A DNA stretch of 54,259 bases from Caldisericota bacterium (GTDB taxonomy: Bacteria > Caldisericota > Caldisericia > Cryosericales > Cryosericaceae): NCBI GenBank assembly GCA_030652945.1, contig JAUSAI010000100.1:1-54259 (forward strand), in the 5' to 3' direction. Position numbers and translations under genes: made by a program. Below the pieces are notes generated by a model. The model was not told the origin of the DNA and made no database searches. It saw only the letters and a list, made by a program, of their open reading frames with translations. Below are positions 1-8,144 of this stretch, piece after piece (the first letter of the stretch is position 1; every line of letters begins with the position of its first letter).

Positions 1-585
1 AAGCACCAGCATGCGCGCCAGGCGCTGGAGCATTTCCGGCAATCCAGCAAGGAGCAGCGCGACCAGGACCAGCGCAAGCATGAGCAGCAGGTGCAGTACC
101 TGCAGGCCGAGGTGCGCACCGTGAACGAGACCTTGGCCACCAAGCAGCAGGAGGCCGTCCACGCCCTGCAGGACAACGCGCGCCTGCTGGGTGACTTGTC
201 GCGCGCCCAAGGCGATCTGCATCAAGCCCAGGAAGAGATGCGGGGCCTGCGGCCGCTCAAGGATGAGCTGGGGTTTGCACAAAGGCGCACCGAGGAGTTG
301 GGGCGGCGCCTGGTAGAGCAGGATGCGGCCATCCAGCAGCTCAGCACCACGAACGAGCAGTTGCAGGCCAAGGTCGATGGACTGCTCACTGCGAAGCAGC
401 AGCTGGAGCTGGCACTGGCGACGGCCAGGTCATCCGTCACGGCGCAAGAGCAGGTCGTGGCCAGCATGCTGGAGCGATTCAGTGCGACGGCACCTGGTCC
501 TGGGTTGGCGGCGAAAAACCCGGATGAAGTGGCCCATCGATCAGTCAAGCGAGAGTCAAAAAAGTCAACGGGGACAGGGACTTAA
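1..585 (+). CDS. C-terminal part of KfrA/TnpT-like coiled-coil DNA-binding protein (5' end outside window)
   Basis: The frame is open from base 1 to the TAA at 583-585, so the gene begins before the window; 194 residues are visible. They are almost entirely long helix rich in Gln, Glu, Ala and Arg with regular heptads, starting near an ALEHFR / EQRDQDQRKHEQQ stretch. That stretch is typical of proteins with an N-terminal KfrA_N DNA-binding domain, including the TnpT cointegrate-resolution proteins of Tn4651-type transposons (family knowledge). The DNA-binding domain itself is not in view, so plasmid KfrA and transposon TnpT cannot be separated here. No recombinase partner is visible. The iteron-like repeats that follow at 787-1039 are candidate binding sites (inference). 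Confidence 0.65.
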   Translation, partial: KHQHARQALEHFRQSSKEQRDQDQRKHEQQVQYLQAEVRTVNETLATKQQEAVHALQDNARLLGDLSRAQGDLHQAQEEMRGLRPLKDELGFAQRRTEELGRRLVEQDAAIQQLSTTNEQLQAKVDGLLTAKQQLELALATARSSVTAQEQVVASMLERFSATAPGPGLAAKNPDEVAHRSVKRESKKSTGTGT

Positions 586-786
586 GCTTGTTTCTGCGGT
601 TTTTTACATGAATCCCTGCCGACCCTCTTCCTGACTCCGATGCTTTGGGCTTCACCTTGCGGGAGGCGCGGTGTCGGCTCACCGCATGTGCTGCGCAGTA
701 TGCCAAAGCATGGAAGTTTCTTCAAGTGGTTCATTGTGGCCATCAGGATCGCGAACCAGTGCCGGCATGTCCTCTGGCTTTTCACC

Positions 787-1039
787 AATAAAGTCGCAAA
801 CCGCGGCCCAGCTTTCAAGCGGACTGGCGGGCGATCCAAGGATCTTGATAGCGAAACAAAGTCGTAAACCGAGACCCGGATCTCCGACCCTGCCTGAGGC
901 CTCCAGGTCGTGGCCACAAGGCTCACCAATTCCGAAAGCACCAGTGCGGACGCGGCGGCCAGCGGTTTTCTGCCCCTGGGGAGGCGGCGGCTGACGGCCG
1001 GCCAGTTTTCGACTTTATTGGACGGTTTTCGACTTTATT
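787..1039. repeat. Iteron-like repeat family, two inverted and two tandem copies
   Basis: The 15-mer GTTTTCGACTTTATT occurs twice in direct tandem at 1005-1019 and 1025-1039, a 20-bp period. Its reverse complement occurs upstream at 787-801 with one mismatch and at 855-869 with two mismatches. Four related copies in 250 bp of non-coding DNA, in both orientations, resemble binding sites of a replication, partition or recombination protein. The adjacent KfrA/TnpT-like gene is the obvious candidate binder. The copies are seen directly; their role is inference. Confidence 0.7.
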
Positions 1040-1089
1040 TGCATCGTCGTACAAACGCGGCCCACCCACCCCGCCGGCCGCTCTCCTTA

Positions 1090-1115
1090 TGCGTGATTAT
1101 TGGAATAATCGCGCA
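1090..1115. promoter_or_regulatory. 26-bp operator-like palindrome
   Basis: The left arm TGCGTGATTATT (1090-1101) pairs with AATAATCGCGCA (1104-1115) at 11 of 12 positions across a 2-bp centre. It lies in an AT-rich stretch between the iteron-like repeats and the promoter at 1315. The size and symmetry suit a dimeric repressor. It shares TGCG/CGCA ends with the dyads near 25723 and 37366. Confidence 0.6.
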
Positions 1116-1116
1116 T

Positions 1117-1138
1117 ATAGCATCTGGCGGGATGCTAT
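1117..1138. promoter_or_regulatory. 8-bp perfect inverted repeat with 6-bp spacer
   Basis: ATAGCATC (1117-1124) and GATGCTAT (1131-1138) form a perfect inverted repeat directly beside the palindrome at 1090-1115. No T-run follows, so it is a protein site or small hairpin rather than a terminator. Confidence 0.5.
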
Positions 1139-1193
1139 GTTATAACCGTTACCGCGTTATGCGTTAGAATATGAACGTGTTAAAAGGAAGCCC

Positions 1194-1322
1194 ATGCGTT
1201 CATGTGGCCGACCCTCATACCAGGGGCAACTTGGAGCCGATTGGCCAGCGCGGCCGTGTCGCAGGGGCCCGGTGGTGGGATGTGCCTGGAGGGCAAACGC
1301 ACCAGAGCACTCGTTTGTGTAA
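1194..1322 (+). CDS. Possible 42-residue ORF with a good ribosome site
   Basis: ATG at 1194 is preceded by AAGGA at 1184-1188 with 5-bp spacing, and a TAGAAT -10-like box lies at 1165-1170. The frame runs to TAA at 1320-1322. The product is basic, has three cysteines, and matches nothing I know. The start signals are better than most here, but the protein is Arg/Gly/Pro-rich as chance frames in GC-rich DNA often are, so it may not be a gene. Confidence 0.3.
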   Translation: MRSCGRPSYQGQLGADWPARPCRRGPVVGCAWRANAPEHSFV

Positions 1323-1343
1323 TTCACTTTGCGCGTGTATAAC
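1315..1343 (+). promoter_or_regulatory. Promoter for the 1369 operon with embedded TTTGCG element
   Basis: TTGTGT at 1315-1320, a 17-bp spacer and TATAAC at 1338-1343 make a good sigma70-type promoter about 25 bp before the ATG at 1369. The TTTGCG hexamer seen in several other promoter regions of this window lies inside the spacer at 1328-1333. That position would let a bound protein block the polymerase (inference). Confidence 0.6.
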
Positions 1344-1368
1344 TTCATGAATCCTCAAACCTTCGTGC

Positions 1369-1896
1369 ATGAAGACTGTTCCACTCAATGAGGCCAAAGG
1401 GCTTGTTCTGAATTGGCTTGTGGCGAGATCCCTGGGCTTGGAAGTTGTCATTGAGACAGCCCACGCGCGTAGGGAGTACATGCTCCAGGTCGTCTCGAAC
1501 ATGGCAGACAAGCCGGCGAAGGAGACCATTCGGATGGCTCTCAAAAGCCAGACGCCGCAGCTGAAAGTACGGTCGGGGACGCACGGCACTCAGCCATTGC
1601 CCGACTACTGCGTCGACCGGTCGATCAGCGCAGCTCTCGCTGAAGAGCATCGAATCGCCACCATCCCGAAAAGTGACGGCACCTGGAGGGCATACACGTC
1701 TGCAATCAACCGCGTTTTCGCTGGCGAGACGCCCGCGATGGCCAGCATGAGATGCAAGGCAGGTGCCGTGCTTGGGATGCAGCCTGAAGTCCCGGATGAA
1801 CTTGTGGAATGGGAGATTTCTGATCAAGAGATTGACGACCTCCTCGATGGGTGCCTTCATCAAAACGTAGCTCACGACCGACCGACATGCAGCTGA
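1369..1896 (+). CDS. NinX-like (DUF2591) protein
   Basis: This 175-residue protein follows the phage lambda-type NinX/DUF2591 pattern: an N-terminal LNWLVARSLGL helix (family form DWAVA..LG), a central PDY segment, a W..Y turn, and a C-terminal GETPAMASMRC segment ending in PDELV. NinX proteins are small phage and plasmid proteins of unknown biochemical role. ATG 1369 is the first start in frame after the promoter at 1315-1343; the ATG at 1347 runs into a stop after 14 codons. The C-terminal tail overlaps the next gene by 10 bp, which suggests one operon continuing through 5610. Confidence 0.6.
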   Translation: MKTVPLNEAKGLVLNWLVARSLGLEVVIETAHARREYMLQVVSNMADKPAKETIRMALKSQTPQLKVRSGTHGTQPLPDYCVDRSISAALAEEHRIATIPKSDGTWRAYTSAINRVFAGETPAMASMRCKAGAVLGMQPEVPDELVEWEISDQEIDDLLDGCLHQNVAHDRPTCS

Positions 1897-2372
1897 CCCG
1901 CTCAATTTCCCGGGCTCGCGTCGCCGCGGTGTGGGCCCTGGCCATGGTCTGGCACCTCTGGCGGATCGCCACAGTGCGTCCAGCGTTTGCCTACATGGCC
2001 GACGATCAGAGAACGGTGGCCTCCTTCGCATCTGTGTTCGTGGTTGCCGGCCTCTTGCGACACTGGATCTTTGGCCCGGCCGACTTCTTCGGCGCAGTCG
2101 GCACGCTCGCTCTGAACGTGCTGATGCTGCTCATCCTGTTTGAGCGCAGCAACCGCGCCAGCACGCTGGTGGCCGCTTGCATGGGCGTCAGCGCCCTTTC
2201 CGACATGCTGGTCATCGCCCTGGAGCAATCGGGCCTTGTCCCAGGGGTCGGCAAGGTCCATGGCATGTTCTACGCGGAGGTGGGCTTCATGCTCATTCAG
2301 CGTCATGTGTTCCTGCGCCAGCCAGCGGCCGTTCGCGCCCGTGGCTACAAACCCCCACGAGAATCGGCATGA
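1887..2372 (+). CDS. Small inner-membrane protein, function unknown
   Basis: I do not recognise this 161-residue protein. It has about four hydrophobic segments, around residues 8-30, 38-58, 64-86 and 90-110, so it is probably an inner-membrane protein. The short basic N terminus (QLTRSISRAR) would stay in the cytoplasm, and the C terminus is basic and soluble. ATG 1887 is used because it overlaps the end of the NinX-like gene by 10 bp, and translation reading in from upstream fits the coupled layout. The stop overlaps the next ATG as ATGA at 2369-2372. Confidence 0.6.
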   Translation: MQLTRSISRARVAAVWALAMVWHLWRIATVRPAFAYMADDQRTVASFASVFVVAGLLRHWIFGPADFFGAVGTLALNVLMLLILFERSNRASTLVAACMGVSALSDMLVIALEQSGLVPGVGKVHGMFYAEVGFMLIQRHVFLRQPAAVRARGYKPPRESA

Positions 2373-2713
2373 AAGCTCCCGTACCGACCAGCGCCGAAGG
2401 CGTCAACGAGTTGATCTGCCGGGTCATGGCCCAGCACCCTGGGAGGTCGCCCAGACAGATCGCTACCTACTTCGAGGCGGTGCACCAGGTACTGGCTCCA
2501 GAAGCGCGACGGCTTGAGCAGGAGAACATCGCGCTACGGGCCCGCCTGTCCGCCAAGGATCAGCAATTCCACGACATGGGGATGCTCATTGCACGGTTGG
2601 CCACGAAGCTGAAGAAGCTCGATCCAGAGGAGCCTCTGGTTGGCAAGGCCATGGAGTATCTCGACCGCAAGGGCTACATTGCCCAAGCCCGTAAAAACAC
2701 CCTGCGGGATTGA
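2369..2713 (+). CDS. Small coiled-coil protein, function unknown
   Basis: A 114-residue protein coupled to the membrane protein by an ATGA overlap. The first 35 residues look like a small helical domain (EGVNELICRVMAQHP). A coiled coil follows (LEQENIALRARLSAKDQQFHDMG), then a Lys-rich tail. It could be a dimeric partner of the upstream membrane protein. Its last codons lie in a 39-bp repeat shared with the end of the next gene. Confidence 0.6.
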   Translation: MKAPVPTSAEGVNELICRVMAQHPGRSPRQIATYFEAVHQVLAPEARRLEQENIALRARLSAKDQQFHDMGMLIARLATKLKKLDPEEPLVGKAMEYLDRKGYIAQARKNTLRD

Positions 2714-3019
2714 CCGCGATGTGTTCCTACTCTGCAGACCAGAAGGAAGCACCATGATTTTCCACGTTGCAATGTCGTGCTCCGGAATCCTCCGAGAGCC
2801 GCCAGAGGTTGTAGGCGCCATGCTGAAGGACGCCGCCACCGGCAGGACGCTGGAAAGCCACGAGGTGTACGCGCTTGCCGTGACTTACCAAGCCCGGGGG
2901 TTTGAGGTGATCCCGCCTTGCTGTAACCACAACTCGAAAGGGTACTGCACTGGCCACGAGTCCTCCCCCGATGATTTTGATTGCCCAAGCCCGGCACAAC
3001 ACCTGCGTGATTGACCGCG
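2679..3019. repeat. Pair of about 39-bp direct repeats at two successive gene ends
   Basis: Bases 2679-2718 and 2980-3019 are near identical, both running from TTGCCCAAGCCC through the stop codon to GATTGACCGCG. They differ at a few central bases plus a 1-bp indel. The copies begin in different reading frames, and the indel brings both back to the same Leu-Arg-Asp-stop ending. The interval between them carries one complete gene (2754-3014), so the pair looks like the scar of a recombination or duplication event that added a gene. Confidence 0.7.
2754..3014 (+). CDS. Small Cys/His-rich phage-type protein
   Basis: An 86-residue protein. After a helical half (GAMLKDAATGRTLESHEVYALAVTYQARG) it has IPPCCNHNSKGYCTGHE, a compact Cys/His segment seen in small phage and plasmid proteins of unknown function (form PPC.N....G.C.GHE). 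The Cys and His spacing could hold a metal ion. ATG 2754 follows GAAGGAAGC at good spacing. The gene lies between the two 39-bp repeats at 2679 and 2980, so it may be a later insertion. Confidence 0.55.
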   Translation: MIFHVAMSCSGILREPPEVVGAMLKDAATGRTLESHEVYALAVTYQARGFEVIPPCCNHNSKGYCTGHESSPDDFDCPSPAQHLRD

Positions 3020-3057
3020 GAGACGCCGCGGCGGCACCTATGCACAATCGGAACAGC

Positions 3058-3498
3058 ATGCAAATTGAGCGATATCACCCTGATGGAGAACAGCCTCCGG
3101 CGAGTGCCGGATGGATCTGGGTTTTCGGGTCCAACCTGGCTGGCCGCCACGGCGCCGGCGCTGCCCTCGTCGGAGCGACCACCTTCGGTTCGGAGCGCGG
3201 TGTGGGACAGGGACGGACCGGCCAGTCCTACGCCATCCCCACGAAGGACGAGAAACTGTCGGTCCTGCCCTTCGAGTCCATCCGTGACTCGGTCGCAGAA
3301 TTCCTCCTCTATGCGGCCGAGCACCCCGAGCTGCAGTTCTTCGTGACCAGGGTGGGCTGCGGCCTTGCTGGCTACAAGGACGCCAGGATTGCACCCCTGT
3401 TCGCGCCCTCCCCCTTGAACTGCAGCTTGCCCAAGAACTGGGCGCCCTTTTTGGAACCACGCCTCCCATCTGGCCGCCACCGGCCCACCGGACTCTAG
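3058..3498 (+). CDS. A1S_2505-like phage non-structural protein, macro-like fold
   Basis: This 146-residue protein carries WVFGSNLAGRHGAGAA near residue 20, then GQGRTGQSYAIPTKD and VTRVGCGLAGY. That order is the signature of the A1S_2505-type phage protein family, which resembles macro domains binding ADP-ribose-like ligands. The conserved GRHGAGAA and GCGLAGY loops are intact, so ligand binding is plausible; the true substrate is unknown. ATG 3058 follows CGGAAC; an in-frame ATG at 3040 is the alternative. The C-terminal 30 residues are Pro/Arg-rich and unlike the family. Confidence 0.6.
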   Translation: MQIERYHPDGEQPPASAGWIWVFGSNLAGRHGAGAALVGATTFGSERGVGQGRTGQSYAIPTKDEKLSVLPFESIRDSVAEFLLYAAEHPELQFFVTRVGCGLAGYKDARIAPLFAPSPLNCSLPKNWAPFLEPRLPSGRHRPTGL

Positions 3499-3500
3499 AC

Positions 3501-4646
3501 ATGACAGACGACTTGAACCCGGGCGATCTCGCAACAGATGAGACTCCTCAGGAAGGCTGCATGCCTTTCGCGCAGGACATGCTGGAGACCGCCTCGCTCG
3601 ACCTCCCCGCCGACCCTGATGCGCCTGAATTTTCGGCGGCCCTGCAACTGCTGCGAGGCCAATACACCGACCGGACCGCATACAACTTCATGGTCGCAGA
3701 CCAGCTGGCCAAACGCTCCGTGTCGCCCAACGGCTTGAACGTGCGCCTTGCCGGGAAGTGGGGCAACGCCAATGCCGTGACGGCCGATGTGCGAGCGTGG
3801 TACGCCGGCCTGGCCAAACGTCTCTCAGCCAACCATGCGAAGGTCCCTGAAGCTGTCCAGCGCGGCGCCAACACCCTCTTGGAGCAGATGTGGACACTGG
3901 TGACCACGGCTGTGCAGGAGCCCGCCCTCCAGCAGATCAATGCCTTGCAAGCTGAGCTTTCAGCGGCAACGGAGAAACTGGCCAGCGCCAACCAGCGCAT
4001 GGAGGTGCTCACCGAAGAATTCGAGGTTGCGAAGGCCGAGGGTGCCAGGGTTGCGGAAGATCTGCAGACGCAGCTTCAGTCCTCAACCGCCCACGTGGTG
4101 GATCTGGCCTCACAGGTGAACCAGCTCCGCGAGAGCATTTCCCAGGCCGCGATCGAGCACCAGCAGGAACTGCGTGCTCAGGCAGCCAGGTATGAAGAGC
4201 AGATGCTCGCGGAGCGCCGTGCCCACCAGGACGAGGTTCGCGCCGCGGCCGCGGATCTCGCAGCGGCCAACGGCCGCATCAACCAGGAGCGTGACCGACT
4301 GGATGCTGCCGCACGAGAACATGCGCTGGCCATCGACCGGTACCGCCAGGACGTGAAGGAAGCCAACCAGCGCGCGGAAGCGGCTGCGGTGGCCACCAGG
4401 CAGGCGGGCGAGCAGATCGATGCCTTGAAGGACCAGATCGCAACTGGTGCGATCCGCGAGGCGCGGGCGCAGCAGGACTTTGCAACCGAGCGCGCCGCCC
4501 TCGAGGCCCGGGCAGTCGAAAAGGACCATGCCCTCAAGCTGGCAGCCATCGAGCACGAACGTGTGCTGGGGCGCGTGAAAGAACTTGAAGCGGCTCTTCA
4601 GGCGGCTTCAAGCACTGTGAAAGACAACAGCAAAGGAGAAGGTTGA
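3501..4646 (+). CDS. KfrA-like DNA-binding coiled-coil protein
   Basis: A 381-residue protein. Residues about 40-130 form a compact helical domain with a WGNANAVTADVRAWYAGL segment, as in the KfrA_N DNA-binding domain. From about residue 145 to the end it is an unbroken coiled coil rich in Ala, Glu, Gln and Arg. KfrA proteins of broad-host-range plasmids bind operator DNA through the N terminus, multimerise through the coiled coil, and help partition and autoregulation (family knowledge). It is the second such protein in the window after the fragment at 1-585. Starting ATG 3501 is two bases after the previous stop codon. Confidence 0.7.
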   Translation: MTDDLNPGDLATDETPQEGCMPFAQDMLETASLDLPADPDAPEFSAALQLLRGQYTDRTAYNFMVADQLAKRSVSPNGLNVRLAGKWGNANAVTADVRAWYAGLAKRLSANHAKVPEAVQRGANTLLEQMWTLVTTAVQEPALQQINALQAELSAATEKLASANQRMEVLTEEFEVAKAEGARVAEDLQTQLQSSTAHVVDLASQVNQLRESISQAAIEHQQELRAQAARYEEQMLAERRAHQDEVRAAAADLAAANGRINQERDRLDAAAREHALAIDRYRQDVKEANQRAEAAAVATRQAGEQIDALKDQIATGAIREARAQQDFATERAALEARAVEKDHALKLAAIEHERVLGRVKELEAALQAASSTVKDNSKGEG

Positions 4647-5152
4647 TGCAAGTCCGGAGAACAGCGTTGAAGTCAGCACAACTGGGTAAGGGAGCGGCGA
4701 GCTTACTTGTGACATTGGCGCTTGCAGTTGCCGCTCTTTTGATTGTGTGGGGCAACTCGCCAGCCGAATCGCAAGATCTGCAAGCAGTGATTTCGCTTGC
4801 ATCCTCAAACCCCGAGTCGAAAGCCTCACTCGCGGCTTCGTTGAAAGAAACGCCGAACCCTAGTCGCGCTGACTTGCACCGCATGCGCAACCGTGTGAAC
4901 GAGATCCTCGTGAATGGGATGGCCAAAGAGGTGACAGGCGATATAACGCTCGCAACACCAGCTGAACACAAAGCAACTGGTGGATACCACGAGGCTGATC
5001 AAGTGGCTGCGCTTGAGTCGAAAACCTGGGGAGAAATGAACACTGGTGAACGAGCTGAATATCTTCTCAGCAAGCTACCCTTCGTTGGTGTGTTGCTTGT
5101 CCTCGTCGCCATGGGGTTGACTCTCGTCCGCAAAGGAATGAATCCATCATGA
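4646..5152 (+). CDS. Two-span membrane protein, function unknown
   Basis: A 168-residue protein with a basic start, a transmembrane helix at about residues 20-40, a polar domain of about 100 residues that would be periplasmic, and a second helix near the C terminus (LPFVGVLLVLVAMGLTLVR). I do not recognise it. ATG 4646 overlaps the KfrA-like stop as TGATG, and AAAGGAGAAGG just upstream is a strong ribosome site. Base composition is visibly more AT-rich than the KfrA-like gene, hinting at separate origin. It could be a membrane anchor for the KfrA-like protein (speculative). Confidence 0.6.
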   Translation: MQVRRTALKSAQLGKGAASLLVTLALAVAALLIVWGNSPAESQDLQAVISLASSNPESKASLAASLKETPNPSRADLHRMRNRVNEILVNGMAKEVTGDITLATPAEHKATGGYHEADQVAALESKTWGEMNTGERAEYLLSKLPFVGVLLVLVAMGLTLVRKGMNPS

Positions 5153-5610
5153 CGAACCCGAATCACCCAGGCGCCGGTACCGGTGAGTTTCCGCCGGCGA
5201 TGCAGCCTCCGATGGCCAGCAACCATCCTGATCCGAAGGCGCGCGAGGCGTTCGATCGGATGTATGCGGAGCGCGCCCAGCGAGAGGCTGAGCGGCCTGC
5301 GATCGAGGAAGCGGGCCGGGCAGCCTTGGAGCGTCTGTTCGTGGTCGCACAACGCGACACCGGGCAATCGCGCCGGATAGCTGCCTTCCTGCTGGGCTGC
5401 TACAACGGTACTCGATTTCCCTTCGACCTGACCGATTTTCGCGGTCTGGATTTCGAGCTGTTCGAAGACTGCTTGGCGGTCCTGCGAATGGACTACCAGC
5501 CACGCCAGGAGGTGCACAACTACTTTCCACAGGGCGGGCAGAAGTTCGAGCAGCTGGCGCATGACTGGAGGTTGGTTGACCGGCTGAGAGATGGGGCGCA
5601 AGCCCTTTGA
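5149..5610 (+). CDS. DUF7673-like accessory protein
   Basis: A 153-residue protein whose core (AALERLFVVAQRDTGQSRRIAAFLLGCYNG..FPFDLTDFRGLD) matches a family of small proteins common on integrative elements and plasmids of Proteobacteria, which I know as DUF7673. Its function is unknown. The first 50 residues are Pro-rich and probably disordered. The start overlaps the previous stop as ATGA at 5149-5152, which closes the plus-strand operon that began at 1369. Confidence 0.6.
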   Translation: MTNPNHPGAGTGEFPPAMQPPMASNHPDPKAREAFDRMYAERAQREAERPAIEEAGRAALERLFVVAQRDTGQSRRIAAFLLGCYNGTRFPFDLTDFRGLDFELFEDCLAVLRMDYQPRQEVHNYFPQGGQKFEQLAHDWRLVDRLRDGAQAL

Positions 5611-5652
5611 TTCCAGTTTTTCCGCATTTGATCAACCCTAACGAGAGCATCC

Positions 5653-8055
5653 ATGGCCAGCCTGTACGAAACACTCAAAAACGTCAGTTCCGAAGAGGAT
5701 GTGAAAGACGCCTACATCAAGGCGCTGGGGCTCAAGTCTTACACGAAAGGGTTGATCGACATCCAGACCAAGGAGGTCTGGTTCGAGGCAAAGGATACGG
5801 GCAAGCTGTCGACATACGCCCAGTTCACCCAGCTCCTCCATTACGTTCAGGTTGCGCTGAACAAGGGTGAGCACATCCCGCCGTTTCTCGCAGTCATCGA
5901 CACCGAGAAGGCCGCAATCATGAAGTCGGCAGATGTCGTCCCATTCCTGGATAAAAAGACGGTGAAGTGGGGAAAGTCGGCATCGAAATATACGCAGGAG
6001 GCATTGGAAGAAATCAGTGCTCACATTGGAACGCACTTCGTCTCGTTCCGGCTTGCGACCAGTGAAGCGGAATTCATCCAGACGCTCAAGACTGCCATCA
6101 AGACCGGTGACATCATCCGGACGCAGATCACTCCATCGAACCTCCGGCAGGTTTTTGACAAGTGGGTTGATCTCATAGGCAAGGAGATCGAGGGGGCTAA
6201 CCCTGAGGATTACACCCTCCTCTTCTATGCCGACGTCATGCACGACGGCGTGATCTCAAGCTACAAAGGTCTGCCAGCGAGCCTGGCGCAAGTCGATGGC
6301 CAGCCAGCTTTCATCCTGCACAACAAGCTCTACAAGTTGGGCAACAAAGAGGGCTATCGCCGCTTCTGGGCGATCTACCACCGACCCCCGAAGTCGGAGT
6401 ACCGAAACTACCTTCTTGAGCGGCGAGATAGCCTGATTCCGCTCGATGAACGCATGTTCAAAGGGGCGTACTACACAGCCTTGTCGACGGTGGACAAGGC
6501 CTACGAAACGCTGGCAGATCTGCTGGGGCCGACCTGGCAGAAAGACTACATAGTCTGGGACATGTGCTGCGGTGTTGGTAACCTCGAGGTCAAGCACACG
6601 AACCATCGCAACCTGTTCATGAGCACGCTGGACCAGGCCGATCTTTCCATGATGGCCTCCACCAAGACTTGCCCTGCCGCAACCAAGTTTCAGTACGACT
6701 ATCTCAACGATGACATCGCCCCCGATGGCTCTATCGATTACAGCCTTACGGGGAAGGTCCCGCAGGCCCTTCGCGACGCCATCGCGAAGGGAAAGAAGAT
6801 CCTGATCCTGATAAACCCCCCGTATGCGGAGGCGGCCAATGCCGATGCCAACCGCGGCGACGGCGATGCAGAGGCCAAGTCAGAGGTCTCTGCCACGCGC
6901 ATGGGCAAGACAATGGATGGATACGGGTATGCCGCACGCGAACTCTTCGTGCAGTTTCTTGTCCGCATCGCACGAGAGATCCCCACTGCGACGATCGCAT
7001 GCTTCAGCAAGCTCAAACACATCAACGCACCAAACTTTGCCCCGTTTCGGGAGCGATGGAACGCAAGCTACCTTGGCGGGTTCATCATTCACAGCAAGGC
7101 ATTTGAAGGCCTCAAAGGGGACTTCCCAATCGGATTCCTCGTCTGGAAGTACGAGACAAAGGAAGTGCCGCGTTTCACCGAAATTGCTACAGAGGTGGTG
7201 GATAGGTTCGCCAAACCGATAGGCAGCAAGACCTTCTACGCGCACACGCAAAGATTGCTCGGCGAGTGGATTGAACGTGTCAAGCCCAACGACCAGGACG
7301 CCCTGCCCCTGAAAAACGCACTGACCCCCACGACAAGCGTGAAAGATGTGCGAGGCACGAAGTGGGCTGACGACGCCATCGGCGGTCTGATGTGCAAGGG
7401 GTCCGACCTCCAGAATGCCGGGAGCAATACCGCCCTCTTCTCCTCCGGCTATTGCAGCGCCGGCGGGATGCTCGTGACGCGGCACAACGTAGACCAGGCC
7501 GCTGTGGTTTTCACTGTCCGGCGCATCATCAAGCACACCTGGGTGAATGACCGCGACCAGCTGCTCGCGCCAACCAAGGCCTTGCCTGACGAGTTCATCA
7601 ACGACTGCCTTGTCTGGGCGCTGTTCAATGGAAGTAACTTGACTGCCAGCGCCAGCAGTCTGGCGTGGAACAGCCGCACATGGACACTGGTGAACCACTG
7701 GGTGCCCTTCACCGAGGCAGAGGTCAATGCCCCTGGCGCGTTTGAATCCGACTTCATGTCGCAGCACCTCGCGGCCAAGCATCTGTCAAAGGAGTCTCGA
7801 TCCGTCCTGGCCGCAGGCCGGCTGCTGTGGGCGGCGTATTTCGATGCCACAGCCCCGCACAGTACCCGCAAGAAATGGCATCTCGATCGCACCGATGCAG
7901 GCTGGTACCAGATCCGCAATGCCCTGCGGGATCGCAACGCGAGCGGGGATCACCCATCTGTTGATTTCGGGCCATTTGAAACGGCCTATGCAGCGTTGAC
8001 GGAGAAGATCAAGCCCGACATCTTCACGCATGGGTTCTTGCCGATGGAAATCTAG
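5653..8055 (+). CDS. Single-chain restriction-methylation enzyme (type IIG-like), N6-adenine methyltransferase
   Basis: An 800-residue protein. Near the N terminus, D36 is followed by E45-A-K47 in GLIDIQTKEVWFEAKD, a good PD-(D/E)XK nuclease motif. The S-adenosylmethionine site is VWDMCCGVGNLE at about 300-311, and the adenine-methylation motif NPPY is at about 388-391. The remaining 350 residues would hold target recognition. This nuclease, methylase, recognition order is that of type IIG enzymes, which cut and modify with one chain. No separate specificity or nuclease gene is adjacent. The start ATG 5653 follows ACGAGAGC. It could instead be a methylase with an inactive nuclease domain. Base composition is poorer in GC than the plasmid genes around it, as for imported cargo. 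Confidence 0.75.
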   Translation: MASLYETLKNVSSEEDVKDAYIKALGLKSYTKGLIDIQTKEVWFEAKDTGKLSTYAQFTQLLHYVQVALNKGEHIPPFLAVIDTEKAAIMKSADVVPFLDKKTVKWGKSASKYTQEALEEISAHIGTHFVSFRLATSEAEFIQTLKTAIKTGDIIRTQITPSNLRQVFDKWVDLIGKEIEGANPEDYTLLFYADVMHDGVISSYKGLPASLAQVDGQPAFILHNKLYKLGNKEGYRRFWAIYHRPPKSEYRNYLLERRDSLIPLDERMFKGAYYTALSTVDKAYETLADLLGPTWQKDYIVWDMCCGVGNLEVKHTNHRNLFMSTLDQADLSMMASTKTCPAATKFQYDYLNDDIAPDGSIDYSLTGKVPQALRDAIAKGKKILILINPPYAEAANADANRGDGDAEAKSEVSATRMGKTMDGYGYAARELFVQFLVRIAREIPTATIACFSKLKHINAPNFAPFRERWNASYLGGFIIHSKAFEGLKGDFPIGFLVWKYETKEVPRFTEIATEVVDRFAKPIGSKTFYAHTQRLLGEWIERVKPNDQDALPLKNALTPTTSVKDVRGTKWADDAIGGLMCKGSDLQNAGSNTALFSSGYCSAGGMLVTRHNVDQAAVVFTVRRIIKHTWVNDRDQLLAPTKALPDEFINDCLVWALFNGSNLTASASSLAWNSRTWTLVNHWVPFTEAEVNAPGAFESDFMSQHLAAKHLSKESRSVLAAGRLLWAAYFDATAPHSTRKKWHLDRTDAGWYQIRNALRDRNASGDHPSVDFGPFETAYAALTEKIKPDIFTHGFLPMEI

Positions 8056-8144
8056 TCCCAGGCCTGCAGGCATAGCCTCATATTCCTGAACTGCCAGGCC
8101 AAAGGGTCCGACCCCCTGTTCCGCATAAGGGGAGTGTTTACCGT

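Larger units (their letters stand above)
586..1368. other. Intergenic control region of about 780 bp
   Basis: No convincing long gene lies here; open frames on both strands have atypical composition and no recognisable domain. The region holds an iteron-like repeat family (787-1039), two palindromes (1090-1115 and 1117-1138), three spaced CGTTA pentamers (1147-1151, 1155-1159, 1162-1166), a possible 42-residue ORF (1194-1322) and a good sigma70-type promoter (1315-1343). The AT-rich stretch 1081-1190 stands out against the GC-rich surroundings and is the kind of place where an origin, a partition site or a recombination control site could sit. I cannot decide between these. Confidence 0.6.

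Noticed and set aside
582-941. 119-residue minus-strand frame in the left control region
   Set aside because: No ribosome site, no domain, and it runs through two of the iteron-like repeats.
787-1039. CRISPR array
   Set aside because: Copies differ in orientation and spacing, and only two are tandem with a 5-bp interval; no cas genes are present.
2674-3681. 335-residue minus-strand frame
   Set aside because: Opposes three plus-strand genes, one with the A1S_2505-like signature; Arg/Gly-rich shadow.
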